Below the pieces are notes generated by a model. It was not told where the DNA came from, did no database searches, and saw only the letters and a program-made list of their open reading frames with translations. Positions 54,474 through 64,000 of a stretch of DNA of 64,000 nucleotides are shown here, piece by piece. Within the stretch, counting starts at the first letter, position 1, and every line of letters begins with the position of its first letter. The stretch is from Glossina fuscipes. Taxonomy: Eukaryota > Arthropoda > Insecta > Diptera > Glossinidae. The stretch is from NCBI RefSeq assembly GCF_014805625.2, contig NW_023998441.1, forward strand, positions 311,957 through 375,956, in the 5' to 3' direction. The position numbers and the translations under genes were made by a program.

Positions 54474-55958
54474 ATGGCCCCGGGGCCGCCAGACAAAAAC
54501 CCGAATAGATTTTATCTATTAAGTGATACATCCCCCCAAAGAAAAAAAAGTAAAAAATCAGATTTTCCGGTGTTGCCGATCAGCGATATAATCCCTATTG
54601 ATAAAAAATATATTGTTATTTCTTCAACGGATGCTCGAATAACAATTTCCCAAATTAGCCCTTTTGCTATAAAAAAAGCTCTAGATAGCATTACAACATA
54701 CATCGACTCGATCTCGATTCTACGCGATGGGAATTTACTGGTCCTCGCTGGGAACCCGCGCGCAACCGAAAAACTAATAAAGGCCAATTCTTTAGCTAAT
54801 CTATGTGCTATTTCAGCTAAACTACATGAGAAACTTAACTCGGTTCGAGGCGTAATTTATGCCCCTTGCTTAAAACATATGCCGGAAGATGAAACTGTTC
54901 GCGAAATGGGCATTCAAGGAGTGACTGAAGCATATAAATTAACCAAACTGAATGATGACGGAAAAACACGCTCTCCTACAGGAAGGATTATTTTAACTTT
55001 TGATCGCTATCGATTACCGCGAACAGTTGATGTGGCGTGGTATAAATGTAAATTAGAACTATACATCCCAAATCCTATGAGGTGTAAAAATTGCCAACGC
55101 CTGGGTCACACGGCAAAAAGATGCACTAATGCTGCATCTTGTGCTAACTGTGGTCATCCTCCACATACTGAAAGCTGTACCCGTAGTTTCTGCATAAATT
55201 GCAATGATCAACACTCAGCGTTAGACAAACAATGCCCACGTTTTGTACAGATGCGTGAAATATTAAAAATCAAAACAGAAAATTACTGTAGCATGGGCGA
55301 AGCGCGACGCACATATCGGGAAAGAAATCCATCTGTAGCCCATGGAATTGGCAAAAGTAATACCTATGCTGCTGTTGCCTCGCATATCGAGCCTAGTAAG
55401 ACTTTAACTGCAACTGCTTCCAATGAAAAACCTGTTCCACCATTAACCAAAAATTATATTGCGAAACCAGTTACATCACTTGCCAAAGATAATATTGAAA
55501 AAACCAAAGCAACTGCAAATATTGAAAAAATTAAAACAACAACACATATGCTAAAATCTAATATACCAAATTCTCCAGAATCTTCAGCTCTCAACTTTAC
55601 TCAACATATCACAAGTGGTAATGAATCCATTCTTTCATCCATTAATCAACCTTCGAAAACCAAAGCAACTGCAAATATTGAAAAAATTAAAGCAACAACA
55701 CATTTGCTGAAATCTAATATACCAAATTCTCCAGAATCTCCAGCTCTCAACTTTACTCAACAAATCACAAGTGTTAATGAATCCATTCTTTCATCCCTCA
55801 ATCAACCTTCAATTTCAAATTATTCACGTGCGCCAACCCGTTGCGCTTCAAATGTACCAAATCACCTAAATACAGATTATTCTGCTGGTAAGAATAAATC
55901 ATTCACGAAAAATTCCTATAGTGACCTTCTCGACGGAGACGCTGACATGTCAACTTAA
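54474..55958 (+). CDS. I-like ORF1 protein (nucleic-acid chaperone with zinc knuckles)
   Basis: 494 codons, uninterrupted. ORF1 proteins of this clade coat the RNA and act as chaperones in the retroposition particle. The N-terminus is basic and Pro-rich; residues ~50-190 form the usual RNA-binding region with FDRYRLPRTVDVAWYKC. Three knuckles follow: CKNCQRLGHTAKRC (~203-216), CANCGHPPHTESC (~222-234) and CINCNDQHSALDKQC (~239-253). The tail is Ser/Thr/Asn-rich and contains an in-frame 52-codon tandem duplication (55500-55655 and 55656-55811). The start is chosen because the fragment at 1-119 begins at the same codon. It is slightly longer than the I-factor ORF1, partly from the duplication. 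Confidence 0.93.
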   Translation: MAPGPPDKNPNRFYLLSDTSPQRKKSKKSDFPVLPISDIIPIDKKYIVISSTDARITISQISPFAIKKALDSITTYIDSISILRDGNLLVLAGNPRATEKLIKANSLANLCAISAKLHEKLNSVRGVIYAPCLKHMPEDETVREMGIQGVTEAYKLTKLNDDGKTRSPTGRIILTFDRYRLPRTVDVAWYKCKLELYIPNPMRCKNCQRLGHTAKRCTNAASCANCGHPPHTESCTRSFCINCNDQHSALDKQCPRFVQMREILKIKTENYCSMGEARRTYRERNPSVAHGIGKSNTYAAVASHIEPSKTLTATASNEKPVPPLTKNYIAKPVTSLAKDNIEKTKATANIEKIKTTTHMLKSNIPNSPESSALNFTQHITSGNESILSSINQPSKTKATANIEKIKATTHLLKSNIPNSPESPALNFTQQITSVNESILSSLNQPSISNYSRAPTRCASNVPNHLNTDYSAGKNKSFTKNSYSDLLDGDADMST

Positions 55959-55979
55959 CCCTCCCTCCACTCTGCTTAC

Positions 55980-58900
55980 ATGTCATTACAATTAAATAAA
56001 GTTTTTAAAATTCTACAATGGAACATTAAGGGACTTATTAATAATTTTGATGAACTCCGTACACTCATAAATGATTTTAATCCAACCTTTTTATCGCTTC
56101 AAGAAACTCATTGTAGAAGCTCTTTTAATCCTATTCCACCCAAATCATATACTGGATACTTCACGAATGCTGATCAAAATTTATATTCCAAACAAGGAGT
56201 TGGTGTTTTTATAAAATCAAGTATACCTCACAAACGCATAAATTTAAGCTCAAATATACAAGCCGTAGCGATACAAATAATGTTAAAAATAAAATTTACA
56301 GTGCTTTCGCTCTATATTCCACCTTCGCAATCGTTTTCTCAGCAAGAACTCTACAGTTTATTCTCCGTACTTTCCCCCCCATTAATTATATGCGGCGATT
56401 TCAACAGCTGGAATACCATCTGGGGCTCAACAGTGAACAACACTCGCGGTACTGTTTTAGAAAAGGCCTTTTTTCAAAGCAACCTTTGCGTTTTAAATGA
56501 TGGAAAACCAACGCACTTCTCAACTCATCATACTTTTTCACATATTGATTTAACATGTTGCTCTCCATCACTTCTTCCTTTGGTGTCCTGGTCTATTTCT
56601 GATGATCTATATAATAGTGATCACTTTCCAATCATAATCGATCTTAAACTTTCAACGTCCTCTGCTACTCCAGCAAAACAGGCCAAATTCCTCCTAGATA
56701 AAGCGGATTGGATCAATTACTCCAAACAGGTGGAGTCATTTTTGAACTCAAAGCCATTTAACGGAAACTGCAACCATGATGCTGCTATTATGTCTAAATC
56801 GATTCGCACGGCTGCTCATCTTTCTATTCCTCAATCCCACACCTCTTTTAAACGAGCTAGGGTTCCATGGTGGAACAACACGCTTTCGTTTTTGAGGAAA
56901 AATAAAATGGATCTATGGCACCGCTTTAAGAGATGTCCTGATCAGAATCACTTGTTATTATACAAAAAGGCCAATGTTCTATTCAGGAAGGAATTACGGA
57001 AATCAAAGGCACTTAGTTTCGAACTTTTCTCGAGACGAATTCACAGAAATACATCAATGAAAGTTGTCTGGAACAAAATCAACAGACTTAATGGGACTTC
57101 AAACCTGAACCAAATTTCTGCCATCTGCACTCCCAATGGAACTTTAACTGACGCAGATGAGATTTCTAATTACTTTGGAAAAGTATGGTGCGAATACTCC
57201 TCTGACAGCAACTTCTCCAGTGCTTTCATTGAAAATAAAAGGACTCCAATATCTCCTTCAAATAATATCGATAGATGTGCCATGTTCCTGGAAAATAGCG
57301 TATCTACCTCAGAACTTGGAAGTTGTCTCTCCAATTTGAAGGGGAAGACACCTGGTCTAGACCGCATCTCATACCAAATGATCAGTGCTATGTCTAAGTC
57401 TAGTAAAAAGAAATTACTGGACCTATATAATACGGTATTTATGACTGGCCATATACCCTACATGTGGAAAATGGCAACAGTTGTTCCAATTCCAAAGTCA
57501 AGAAATGTCTCCATCGCATCTGATTATCGCCCAATTTCTCTTTTATCTTGCCTCTCAAAGGTTTTAGAGAAGATTATGGCATCTAGATTATCTTGGTTTC
57601 TTGAATCCAAGAACCTGATAACAAAGCAACAAGTTGGTTTCAAGCGGGGTAGAGGATGCATCGACGCTCTGTTACATATTGATTATTTCACAAGCAAAGC
57701 AATTTCCGAACGAAATCACGTAACAATTCTCTCAATTGATTTCGAAAAAGCATTTGACAGAGTTGGTCTTCATGTTATCTTAAGACTCTTGAAATCATGG
57801 AATGTTGGACCCAAATTCTTCAACTACATCAAATCATTCATGTCGCATCGGCGGTTCAAAGTTAGAATCAACAATCATCTTTCTGATTCCTTTCCGCTAA
57901 AGAATGGCATTCCGCAAGGATCTCCTCTCTCTGTCACGCTTTTCCAGATAGCTTTCAACGAAATTAGCGAAATTCTTTGCCGTGTACCAAGAGTGGAACA
58001 TTGTCTCTACGCGGACGATGTATACATTTTTACAAAAGAAAAAGACAACACGAAAGCAATCAACATCCTCGAATCTATTGCATGTGAGATCTCCACATGG
58101 GCAAACTCGTCAGGAGCTATAATCTCTATACAAAAATCAAAAAAAATGCACATTTGTCGAAAACAAATGTGCGATGCAGGAAACCTACTGATGCATATTA
58201 ACGGCTTACCAGTACTAAATGTGCAGACGCTCCATGTTCTCGGGCTCACCTTTTCAAACAATTATCGTTGGAAAGCACACTGCCTTCGTTTAAAAAACTC
58301 CCTTTTAACAAGGGTAAATTTCATACAGTACGTTGCTTGGAGAAGCCATGCGCATATTAACGCTATCGCTTATCTTACCAAAATGCTTGTGTTAAGCAAG
58401 ATTGACTATGCTTTGATAATTTATGGCAATAGCTGCAAATCTAATATCAACATCCTTAAACCGGTCTATCACCAAGCCGTTAGAGCAAGTTGTTATGCTT
58501 TTCGGACGACGCCCATAAATAATATTATAATTGAAACTGGTCTCCCAACCTTAGAAAATAGACTGTATGAGTTAAAAGCTAGAATAGTCCCTAAGCTTCT
58601 TAATTCAAACAAATCCATTCTCGGTGATGACGTAAGAAAGATTATTATTGCGAAGAAAATTCCAAAGTCACCATCTGCAATTGACCATTGTTTGTGCATC
58701 GGAAAGGAATTGAACATTCCCTTAAAAATTTCCCGCTCTTTTGGTGTTAAACCTCCCTGGATTTTGAAAGACTGCTCTTTTGACATCTCACTGTCTATGC
58801 ACAAGAAAGAAGATACTCCAAATTACGTGTTCAGGAATCTAATAGCTGAGAAAACCCAAGTATTGGACAATACTGGTTGGAATCTTTTGTACACAGATGG

Positions 58901-59684
58901 CTCAAAATCTCCTGGTCTGCCTCCTGCTTGTGCGGTGGTAGATGCTACAGGACGGGTTCTTCTCAACCACATATTTCACGAAAGCACTTCAACTTTCATA
59001 ACCGAAGCCAGAGCTATCCTTCACGCTGCCAACCTTGCCCATAAAAACAAACTCAAAACCGTCATTGTTACTGACAGTTTGTCTGTATTACTAGCTACCC
59101 GGAACCCTTCGACTTCGAGATGGAGCACCATCAACAAATTAAGGAATATAATTACTACACCCGACGGAAAAATTAAAATGTTATGGGTACCAAGTCACAT
59201 CGGTTTACTGGGAAATGAGCAGGCTGATCGAGCGGCAAAGTATGCTGTTTCTGCTCCTCTAATTATGGATGATGTCATGGAAAAGTTGGATCTTCAAAGA
59301 TACATTGGAAGAAAAGTTAAAGAGAAAATTGCAGAAGGAAATTTACAATACCATCATCAACACTACTCTTGCATTAACCCTCAATAAACTCCACCTCTAT
59401 ATCCAACAAATGTTGAGAAAACCAAGATCCAAACATTTTCGAGAATTCGCCTTGGTCATACAATTGCAACTCACCAATGGATCCTGAAGAAGTCTTCTCC
59501 CTCAATCTGTTGTTGTGGACAAACTCTTACTATAAAGCACATTCTCTGCGACTGCCCCAACTTTTCCTTGGCTAGAAGTATTGCATTTGGAACGATTAAC
59601 CCTTTGAATATTCTACAATCAACTTCAGAACAGAATATCAATTCAATATTTTACTTTATTAATACTACTAAGCTTATTATCTAA
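55980..59684 (+). CDS. I-like ORF2 polyprotein (endonuclease, RT, RNase H), one premature stop
   Basis: The protein nicks the target and copies the RNA in place. Endonuclease, residues ~8-220: LQWNIKGL, SLQETHC, CGDFNSWNTIWG and SDHFPIIID. Reverse transcriptase, ~450-740: KGKTPGLDRISYQM, SIDFEKAFDRVGL, GIPQGSPLS and the catalytic YADDVYIF (~676). RNase H, ~965-1090: LYTDGSK, TEARAIL, VTDSLSVL and WVPSHIGLLGNEQAD, with all four acidic positions present. A TAA at 59385 ends the open run at 1135 codons. The same frame then stays open through a C-terminal finger, CCCGQTLTIKHILCDC, to the TAA at 59682. So the intended protein is about 1234 residues and a single point change truncates this copy. 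Confidence 0.93.
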
Positions 59685-59804
59685 TATCCTTTTTTTTTTA
59701 AATTAGAGCCGATAGCCTGTGTTGCTAGTGCTCAATGTCTTTTTTTTTTAGTCTAAGAATTCAATTCATTAGTCTAAAATTAAAATAATAATAATAATAA
59801 TAAT
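59685..59804 (+). terminator. I-like 3' UTR and (TAA)n tail
   Basis: GAGCCGATAGCCTGTGTTGC, a T-run, and two TTAGTCTAA words lead into seven TAA repeats. This segment is found alone or nearly alone at 2515-2626, 14100-14200 and, in variant form, 14826-14930 and 53165-53235, so it is the part recognised for retroposition in this family. Confidence 0.85.
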
Positions 59805-59934
59805 AAAAATTTCATATATGTATATGTATAAATATATATATATATTTACATAAATTGACATCAAAAAATTATAAAAATGAGATACACCAATTGCGCAAAA
59901 AGAAAAGTGCAAAAATTTAATTGAATGAAATATA

Positions 59935-61397
59935 GCGGCTCTCGCACAGATGTTATTTACACTGATTTAAGCAAAGCATTTGATATGGTTAACCATAGAC
60001 TACTTATCTTTAAACTCCAAGCCTCTGGTTTCCCACCTTACTTAGTGAAATGGATAAGTTCTTATCTGCACAATAGATCCTTCAGGGTTTTGTTTAACTT
60101 CGTCACCTCGGATGAATTCCCCGTTACGTCTGGCGTACCTCAAGGAAGTCACTTATGTCCTATTTTATTTAGTTTATACATTAACGATCTCCCATCGGTG
60201 GTTAATTCCAGCCAGATCTTAATGTATGCTGATGATGTGAAACTGTTTTCTTCCTTCTCTGTTGAATCGCAATCACATCAGCTTCAAGGTGATTTGGATA
60301 ATTTTGTTGCATGGTGCTCTTTGAATCTGCTGAAACTAAATCTGAGTAAATGTAAGAAGCTTTCATTCTCAAGAAGAAAGTCATTCATTACTCAGTATTT
60401 CATAGATTCGCATAAGTTGGAGGACGTCGATTCGATCACAGATTTAGGCGTTCTATTTGACCATAGGTTACGTTTTAACTTGCATATCGAGCTCTCGATT
60501 AGCAAAGCTAGGTCCGCGTTTGGTTTTATAAAAAGGTGGTCCAAAGAGCTTGATGATCCCTACATTACGAAAAGGCTGTACATGTGTTTGGTTAGACCCA
60601 TACTTGAGTATGCCTCAGTTGTGTGGTCTCCTTCATATAGGTGCGACGTAGATTCAATTGAATCTGTTCAAAAGTAATTCTTGCTGTTTGCCCTTAGAAA
60701 TTTGGGTTGGGATCCGATTGCCTCTCTTCCTCCGTATGAAAATAGGTTGCTTCCGCTGTCCCTACCGTCTCTTGAGAAACGTAGATTTGTTCTTGGCGTT
60801 TCCTTTCTAATTAAAGTAATAAATGGTGCTATTGACTCGCCTTCATTATTTGGTGAAATAAGCTTTAATGTCTCTAACCGCTTCTCTAGGCACTTTATCT
60901 TGGTTAAGCTCAATCAGTTTAAATTTAATTATGCGCTGTTCAATACGGTCAGAGTCGTTTGCAAGAACCTAAATGACGTCTACCACATATTCTCGTTATT
61001 GGACTCTTTAAAGTCCATTAAAGCAACATTGCTTAATACGCGCGATTTACCTATGTCGTATTTAAACTAGCTTTTATCCTTAAAAAGTCGTTACGTTTCG
61101 AAAGTGAATTATTGTCAATTTATTATCGGTTGCCAGGCTTATGCATGTTTGCGATGGCTTAGGGGTTAATTTGCAATTTGGTCCTGTACCGGTTGTAAGT
61201 GTGCTCCTATGCTGATAGTGTACATGTTTTTTTTTCTTTTTCTTTTTTTTTCTTCTTATTTGTTTTATTATGCTTATGCTCAATTTTATTGTTAATTAAT
61301 ATAAGTTTTGCATTAAGAGCCAATTGAACTCGACTGTTATTTGTTTAGTTGAGTTTCTAGTATAAGTGGAATAAATAAAATAAATAAATAAATAAAA
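59935..61397 (+). mobile_element. 5'-truncated jockey/CR1-type LINE
   Basis: The insertion interrupts the right leader between GAATGAAATATA and ATAATGTTGGTG. It consists of the RT and C-terminal region of ORF2, a ~330-base 3' UTR and an (AATAAATA)n-type tail at 61372-61397. The flanking duplication is at most a few bases (ATA), so I cannot define it. There is no RNase H, unlike the I-like family. It begins inside the RT domain. Confidence 0.88.
59943..61070 (+). pseudogene. RT and C-terminus of the jockey/CR1-type LINE, one stop
   Basis: The frame opens at the insertion edge with VIYTDLSKAFDMVNHRLL (first catalytic Asp). It goes on to SGVPQGSHLCPILFSLYIND, LMYADDVKLF, and thumb-like sequence through EYASVVWSPSYRCDVDSIES. 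A TAA at 60675 is the only stop; the same frame then continues with FLLFALRNLGW, LPPYENRLLPLSL, SLEKRRFVLG and ends at 61070. This tail is typical of jockey and CR1 groups. Upstream finger and endonuclease regions were lost by 5' truncation. Confidence 0.85.
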
Positions 61398-62062
61398 ATA
61401 ATGTTGGTGAGAAAAAAGAAGACCTTTAGGGTCTTCGGATTGTTTATAGGTAAAATAGCAAGTAACATTCGTCTAAAATTATGTTTCTTTTCTCGAATGA
61501 GCATAGAGCACTACTTCACATTAACTACGATAGATGTCAAATGGTGAGTGGCTTGAGCCTAAATCACACCTTCACAACGATAGTTCCAAAGCTATTTATA
61601 AATGAATTAGCCAATGCTAAATACTGCACCATGTCGGCTAAAATGAATTTTCGATTCACCTTTGCACGATACAAAAAGGGCATGATATAATGAGAAAACC
61701 AGCGAGCTAGTAATGACAATATGGCAAAAGAGGAACAATGCCAAGCAAATGTCATCTGTACTAGGAGCAGTAGGGTTCAGGGCTGAGGAGTTTTGAGGTG
61801 GGGAGAATATAGAACACATAACCACACTTGCACGATCAGCTTGTGCGACGTGCCCAGTTTGGCGACCGACGTTCACACTCGAACAGCCAGGAGGAGAGGA
61901 CGATTTACTATTATTATCGTTTTCTTCTTCACTTTCCGGCTTTTTTGTAACTTTTATGTTACCGACCGCCTCAACAGTAATAGAAACGCCAACATTCTTT
62001 GTAGACTTTAAGGAATCGCTAACTTGCACCAACGGTTCGGACTTGGGAGAACTCAGAGGTAA
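61398..62062 (-). promoter_or_regulatory. Leader segment of the right LTR element
   Basis: The reverse complement of 39948-40610, with few differences. It contains the leader open frame (62032-61607), and near its end a small hairpin GAAGACC-CTAAA-GGTCTTC (61425-61445) just before a T-run in the sense direction. The same hairpin is at 40574-40594 and in altered form at 39077-39095. Confidence 0.7.
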
Positions 62063-63629
62063 CGAACCACGCGCTACGCTACGAATTTCACTTTGCTAGC
62101 TGAGGACGAAGATGACTGCGCAATATAACGACACCCATCAAACCTAGTCTTAACTATTTCAAATTTCCCCCACAAGGAGCCGCGATTTTTGCTCAAATCT
62201 GAGAAACAATTTCTCGTCCCCATGAAGAGTTTCTAGAAACCTACGTTCCGTTTTCTACAGTGAGGACATGGCCATCGTAAGCCTTTTGAGGGATCAAGGA
62301 CTGCATTAGCAGCACGCCGATAATACCAGCACACTTTGTGTGGGAAAAACGAGTACCCAGCCGACACGAGATGAATCGTTCAGATTCAGGGCCTGTTTTC
62401 GCACGACATAGTGAAAACAAAAAATCTATCCAGTAAAAACAACAAAAAGAGAAGAAAAAAAAAAATAAAAAACTAAAAGATTTCACGGCACAAATTTTCA
62501 GCAAATTAAAGCAAACTTCTCACTTTCGTTACTGTAAATACAGAAAGTAAGAGAAACTGTAAACAAAGATTAACAGAAAAAAAGAGAGACTTTTATCAAG
62601 AGAATTTCTCACATAAAAGATTAATATAATTTATATAAGTTAAATTGACACTTTATTCTTTTAAAAATTTTTACAATCTAGACATGAATAAAGCTGAAAA
62701 GCTAAGAAATACGCTAAGAAATTGAAATATTTCTTGAACAGAATTAAGAGGCGACTACAACACGCAGCAGAGTTGCCAAACTTTAATTTACACAGTTTAA
62801 TAATGTGCCATGTATTAATTTTCTTTTCAAAACCTTTATAAGGCACAAAACCAAGGCTTACAAAACCCACAAAATATATAAATTCTTGACCAGTTCCATG
62901 TACTCTCATCCGCAAAGAGGAACATATTGTCTATATATTTGGAAGAGAATTTGAAAAGACCGTAACTTTTTTAAAGAATACGCCTACGTATAGAAGAAAA
63001 GCTATGAACATTTTTGTTTTCGGTGTTTTTTTACTGCAACACATATCTCATACAAAGTTCCGCTTTTATTCTAAAAATAGAAAGAAAAAACCGCGCCCGA
63101 AGGGTATTAAAAAGTACGAAACTTTTATTATTTTCTTCATCTTTAGTACCGCGGTGAAGGTTGTAAAAGATTCGATCACGGCCGTATATAATTTTCTTAA
63201 TTATTTTATTTTACTTTATTTCATTTCGTTTGTTTTACTTATTGAAAGCTTTACGCACTTCTTCGACTTCGAAACGGAGCACCATCAACAATTTAAGGAC
63301 GCTAACACTATACCATTAATGGTATATTTGATATTAATACTCTTACAAGAAAAATGTACTCGTTTACATTTTAGATAATATATATAAAAAGTATGTATAT
63401 TTAATTTTAGTTAAATTAACGAAATTATAAAATTTTTTTCTGTTCTTCGCATATCACTTAACACAGAATAGAGAATAGAAACTTTTTGATTCAACCACTA
63501 TCATGTTTATTCTCCCTGTTCTAAAATGTTTTCTACGTTTCGGAATTCTTTTATTGGTTGCGCAAAGATGGCAACAATGAAATTTTTTTATGATATATAT
63601 TCAAACGACAAGCAAAAGTCAATTGGGAT
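62063..63629. other. Extra sequence in the right arm, unassigned
   Basis: It replaces the ~250 bases that hold the primer site in the left arm. A minus-strand frame (62504-62241) ends with KCAGIIGVLLMQSLIPQKAY; I do not recognise it. About 45 bases near 63258-63305 match the I-like RNase H region (TTCGACTTCGA, then GGAGCACCATCAACAA) with a few changes. A second frame, 63004-63378, is rich in Phe, Lys and Ile and spans that scrap. Otherwise AT-rich. Confidence 0.4.
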
Positions 63630-64000
63630 TAATTTCTGACTTATTCAATTTGTAACAACGTTTTTTTTCTTTCTTTAATTATTAATGTAAATTGTATATA
63701 TTTTTTTTCGGCCTAGATTAATTTTACTTTCTTTTTCAATAAAAAGTAATAAAATTCCCTGTGCGCAAGTAACACTATTGTTCGCGTAACTCTTTTGACG
63801 ATTAATATATGTCTCTTTAAAGTGACACAAATAACAAAAAAAAGGCAACAAGAAAGGTCATAAATTTTATGTCTGTATTTCTGCTTTGATCTAGTATGTT
63901 AGCCTGATCAACGTTATTTAAAGATCACGAAAAAAAATGCAGCCACATAAGAGTACTCGTTAACATGTGTATGAAGGCGAAAATTTCAATGCATTTGATT

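Larger units (their letters stand above)
54140..59804 (+). mobile_element. Nearly complete I-clade retroposon (5665 bases), TSD AAAAATTTCAT
   Basis: A 5' leader of 334 bases, ORF1, a 21-base gap, ORF2, a short 3' UTR with GAGCCGATAGCCTGTGTTGC, and a (TAA)n tail. The 11 bases AAAAATTTCAT are found at 54129-54139 and again at 59805-59815; the left arm shows the same word once, uninterrupted. I-factor relatives end in (TAA)n and make 10-14-base duplications, which fits. The copy has one premature stop in ORF2. Older fragments of the same family lie at 1-272, 2515, 6455, 12832 and 14826. Confidence 0.95.
53779..64000 (-). repeat. Right arm: inverted copy of the left LTR-element 5' region, with insertions
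   Basis: Pieces in element (minus) order: 64000-63630 (LTR-like), a non-matching stretch to 62062, 62062-61398 (leader), a LINE insertion (59935-61397), 59934-59805 (leader), an I-like insertion (54140-59804), and 54139-53779 (leader end and gag start). Each piece is the reverse complement of the corresponding left-arm segment. The arm runs off the window, so its LTR end is not visible. Confidence 0.88.

Noticed and set aside
39327..64000. Foldback or Galileo-type DNA transposon with giant inverted repeats
   Set aside because: The arms contain a primer-binding site, a leader and the start of a gag that continues as gypsy gag in the right copy and is followed by gypsy integrase in the left copy. 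Two facing LTR-element copies explain them better.
1..64000. CRISPR arrays, bacterial operons, rRNA genes
   Set aside because: No regularly spaced short repeats with unique spacers, no ribosome-binding-site pattern, and no recognisable rRNA segments. The intron-bearing genes and retroposons are eukaryotic.

Overview
This window reads as AT-rich, repeat-dense nuclear DNA of a higher fly. Tephritid-like is my guess, not proven. The grounds are very short introns (60-75 bases), I-clade retroposons with (TAA)n tails, Ty3/gypsy elements with 4-base target duplications, a mariner, and fragments of fly-like host genes. I see no bacterial genes, CRISPR arrays, or convincing RNA genes. Most open frames in the window are fossils of mobile elements; only one host locus, a monocarboxylate-type transporter, still looks like a complete gene.

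Layout. 1-7000: scraps of an I-like retroposon, a decayed RNase H-bearing LINE (minus strand, about 3030-5515), and exon-sized pieces of host genes: a DDX55-type helicase, an RRM protein, an ABCG transporter with its intron, and an acidic protein. 7985-8175: a short dispersed repeat. 8340-12600: a minus-strand Ty3/gypsy element whose gag is split by a clean solo LTR with target duplication CTGC. 12832-14200: a 5'-truncated I-like copy whose 5' end is scrambled. 14200-20270: repeats, a minisatellite and a 344-base LTR-like unit. 20270-25100: a plus-strand gypsy-type element with recognisable gag, protease, RT, RNase H and integrase, all broken. 25100-31840: AT-rich sequence with one unrecognised exon-like frame. 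31845-32622: a truncated mariner. 33989-34350: a second solo LTR (target duplication GTAT). 34350-39300: minisatellites, an LTR-like unit, and a tRNA-Lys-type primer-binding site.

The right third has the most structure. Two copies of one LTR element face each other: a plus-strand copy (39327-41990: LTR part, primer site, leader, gag start, integrase) and a minus-strand copy (52340-64000: LTR part, leader, gag). Between them, on the minus strand, lies the transporter gene (44531-47703, about ten exons). The leader of the right copy was later interrupted by a nearly complete I-like element (54140-59804, 11-base target duplication, ORF1 intact, ORF2 with one premature stop) and by a 5'-truncated jockey/CR1-type LINE (59935-61397). 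The left leader still shows both empty sites, so the order of events can be read directly.

As a whole, the window looks like pericentromeric, Y-linked or piRNA-cluster-like DNA that gains transposons and partial host-gene copies on both strands. That last step is inference; small-RNA and expression data would decide it.
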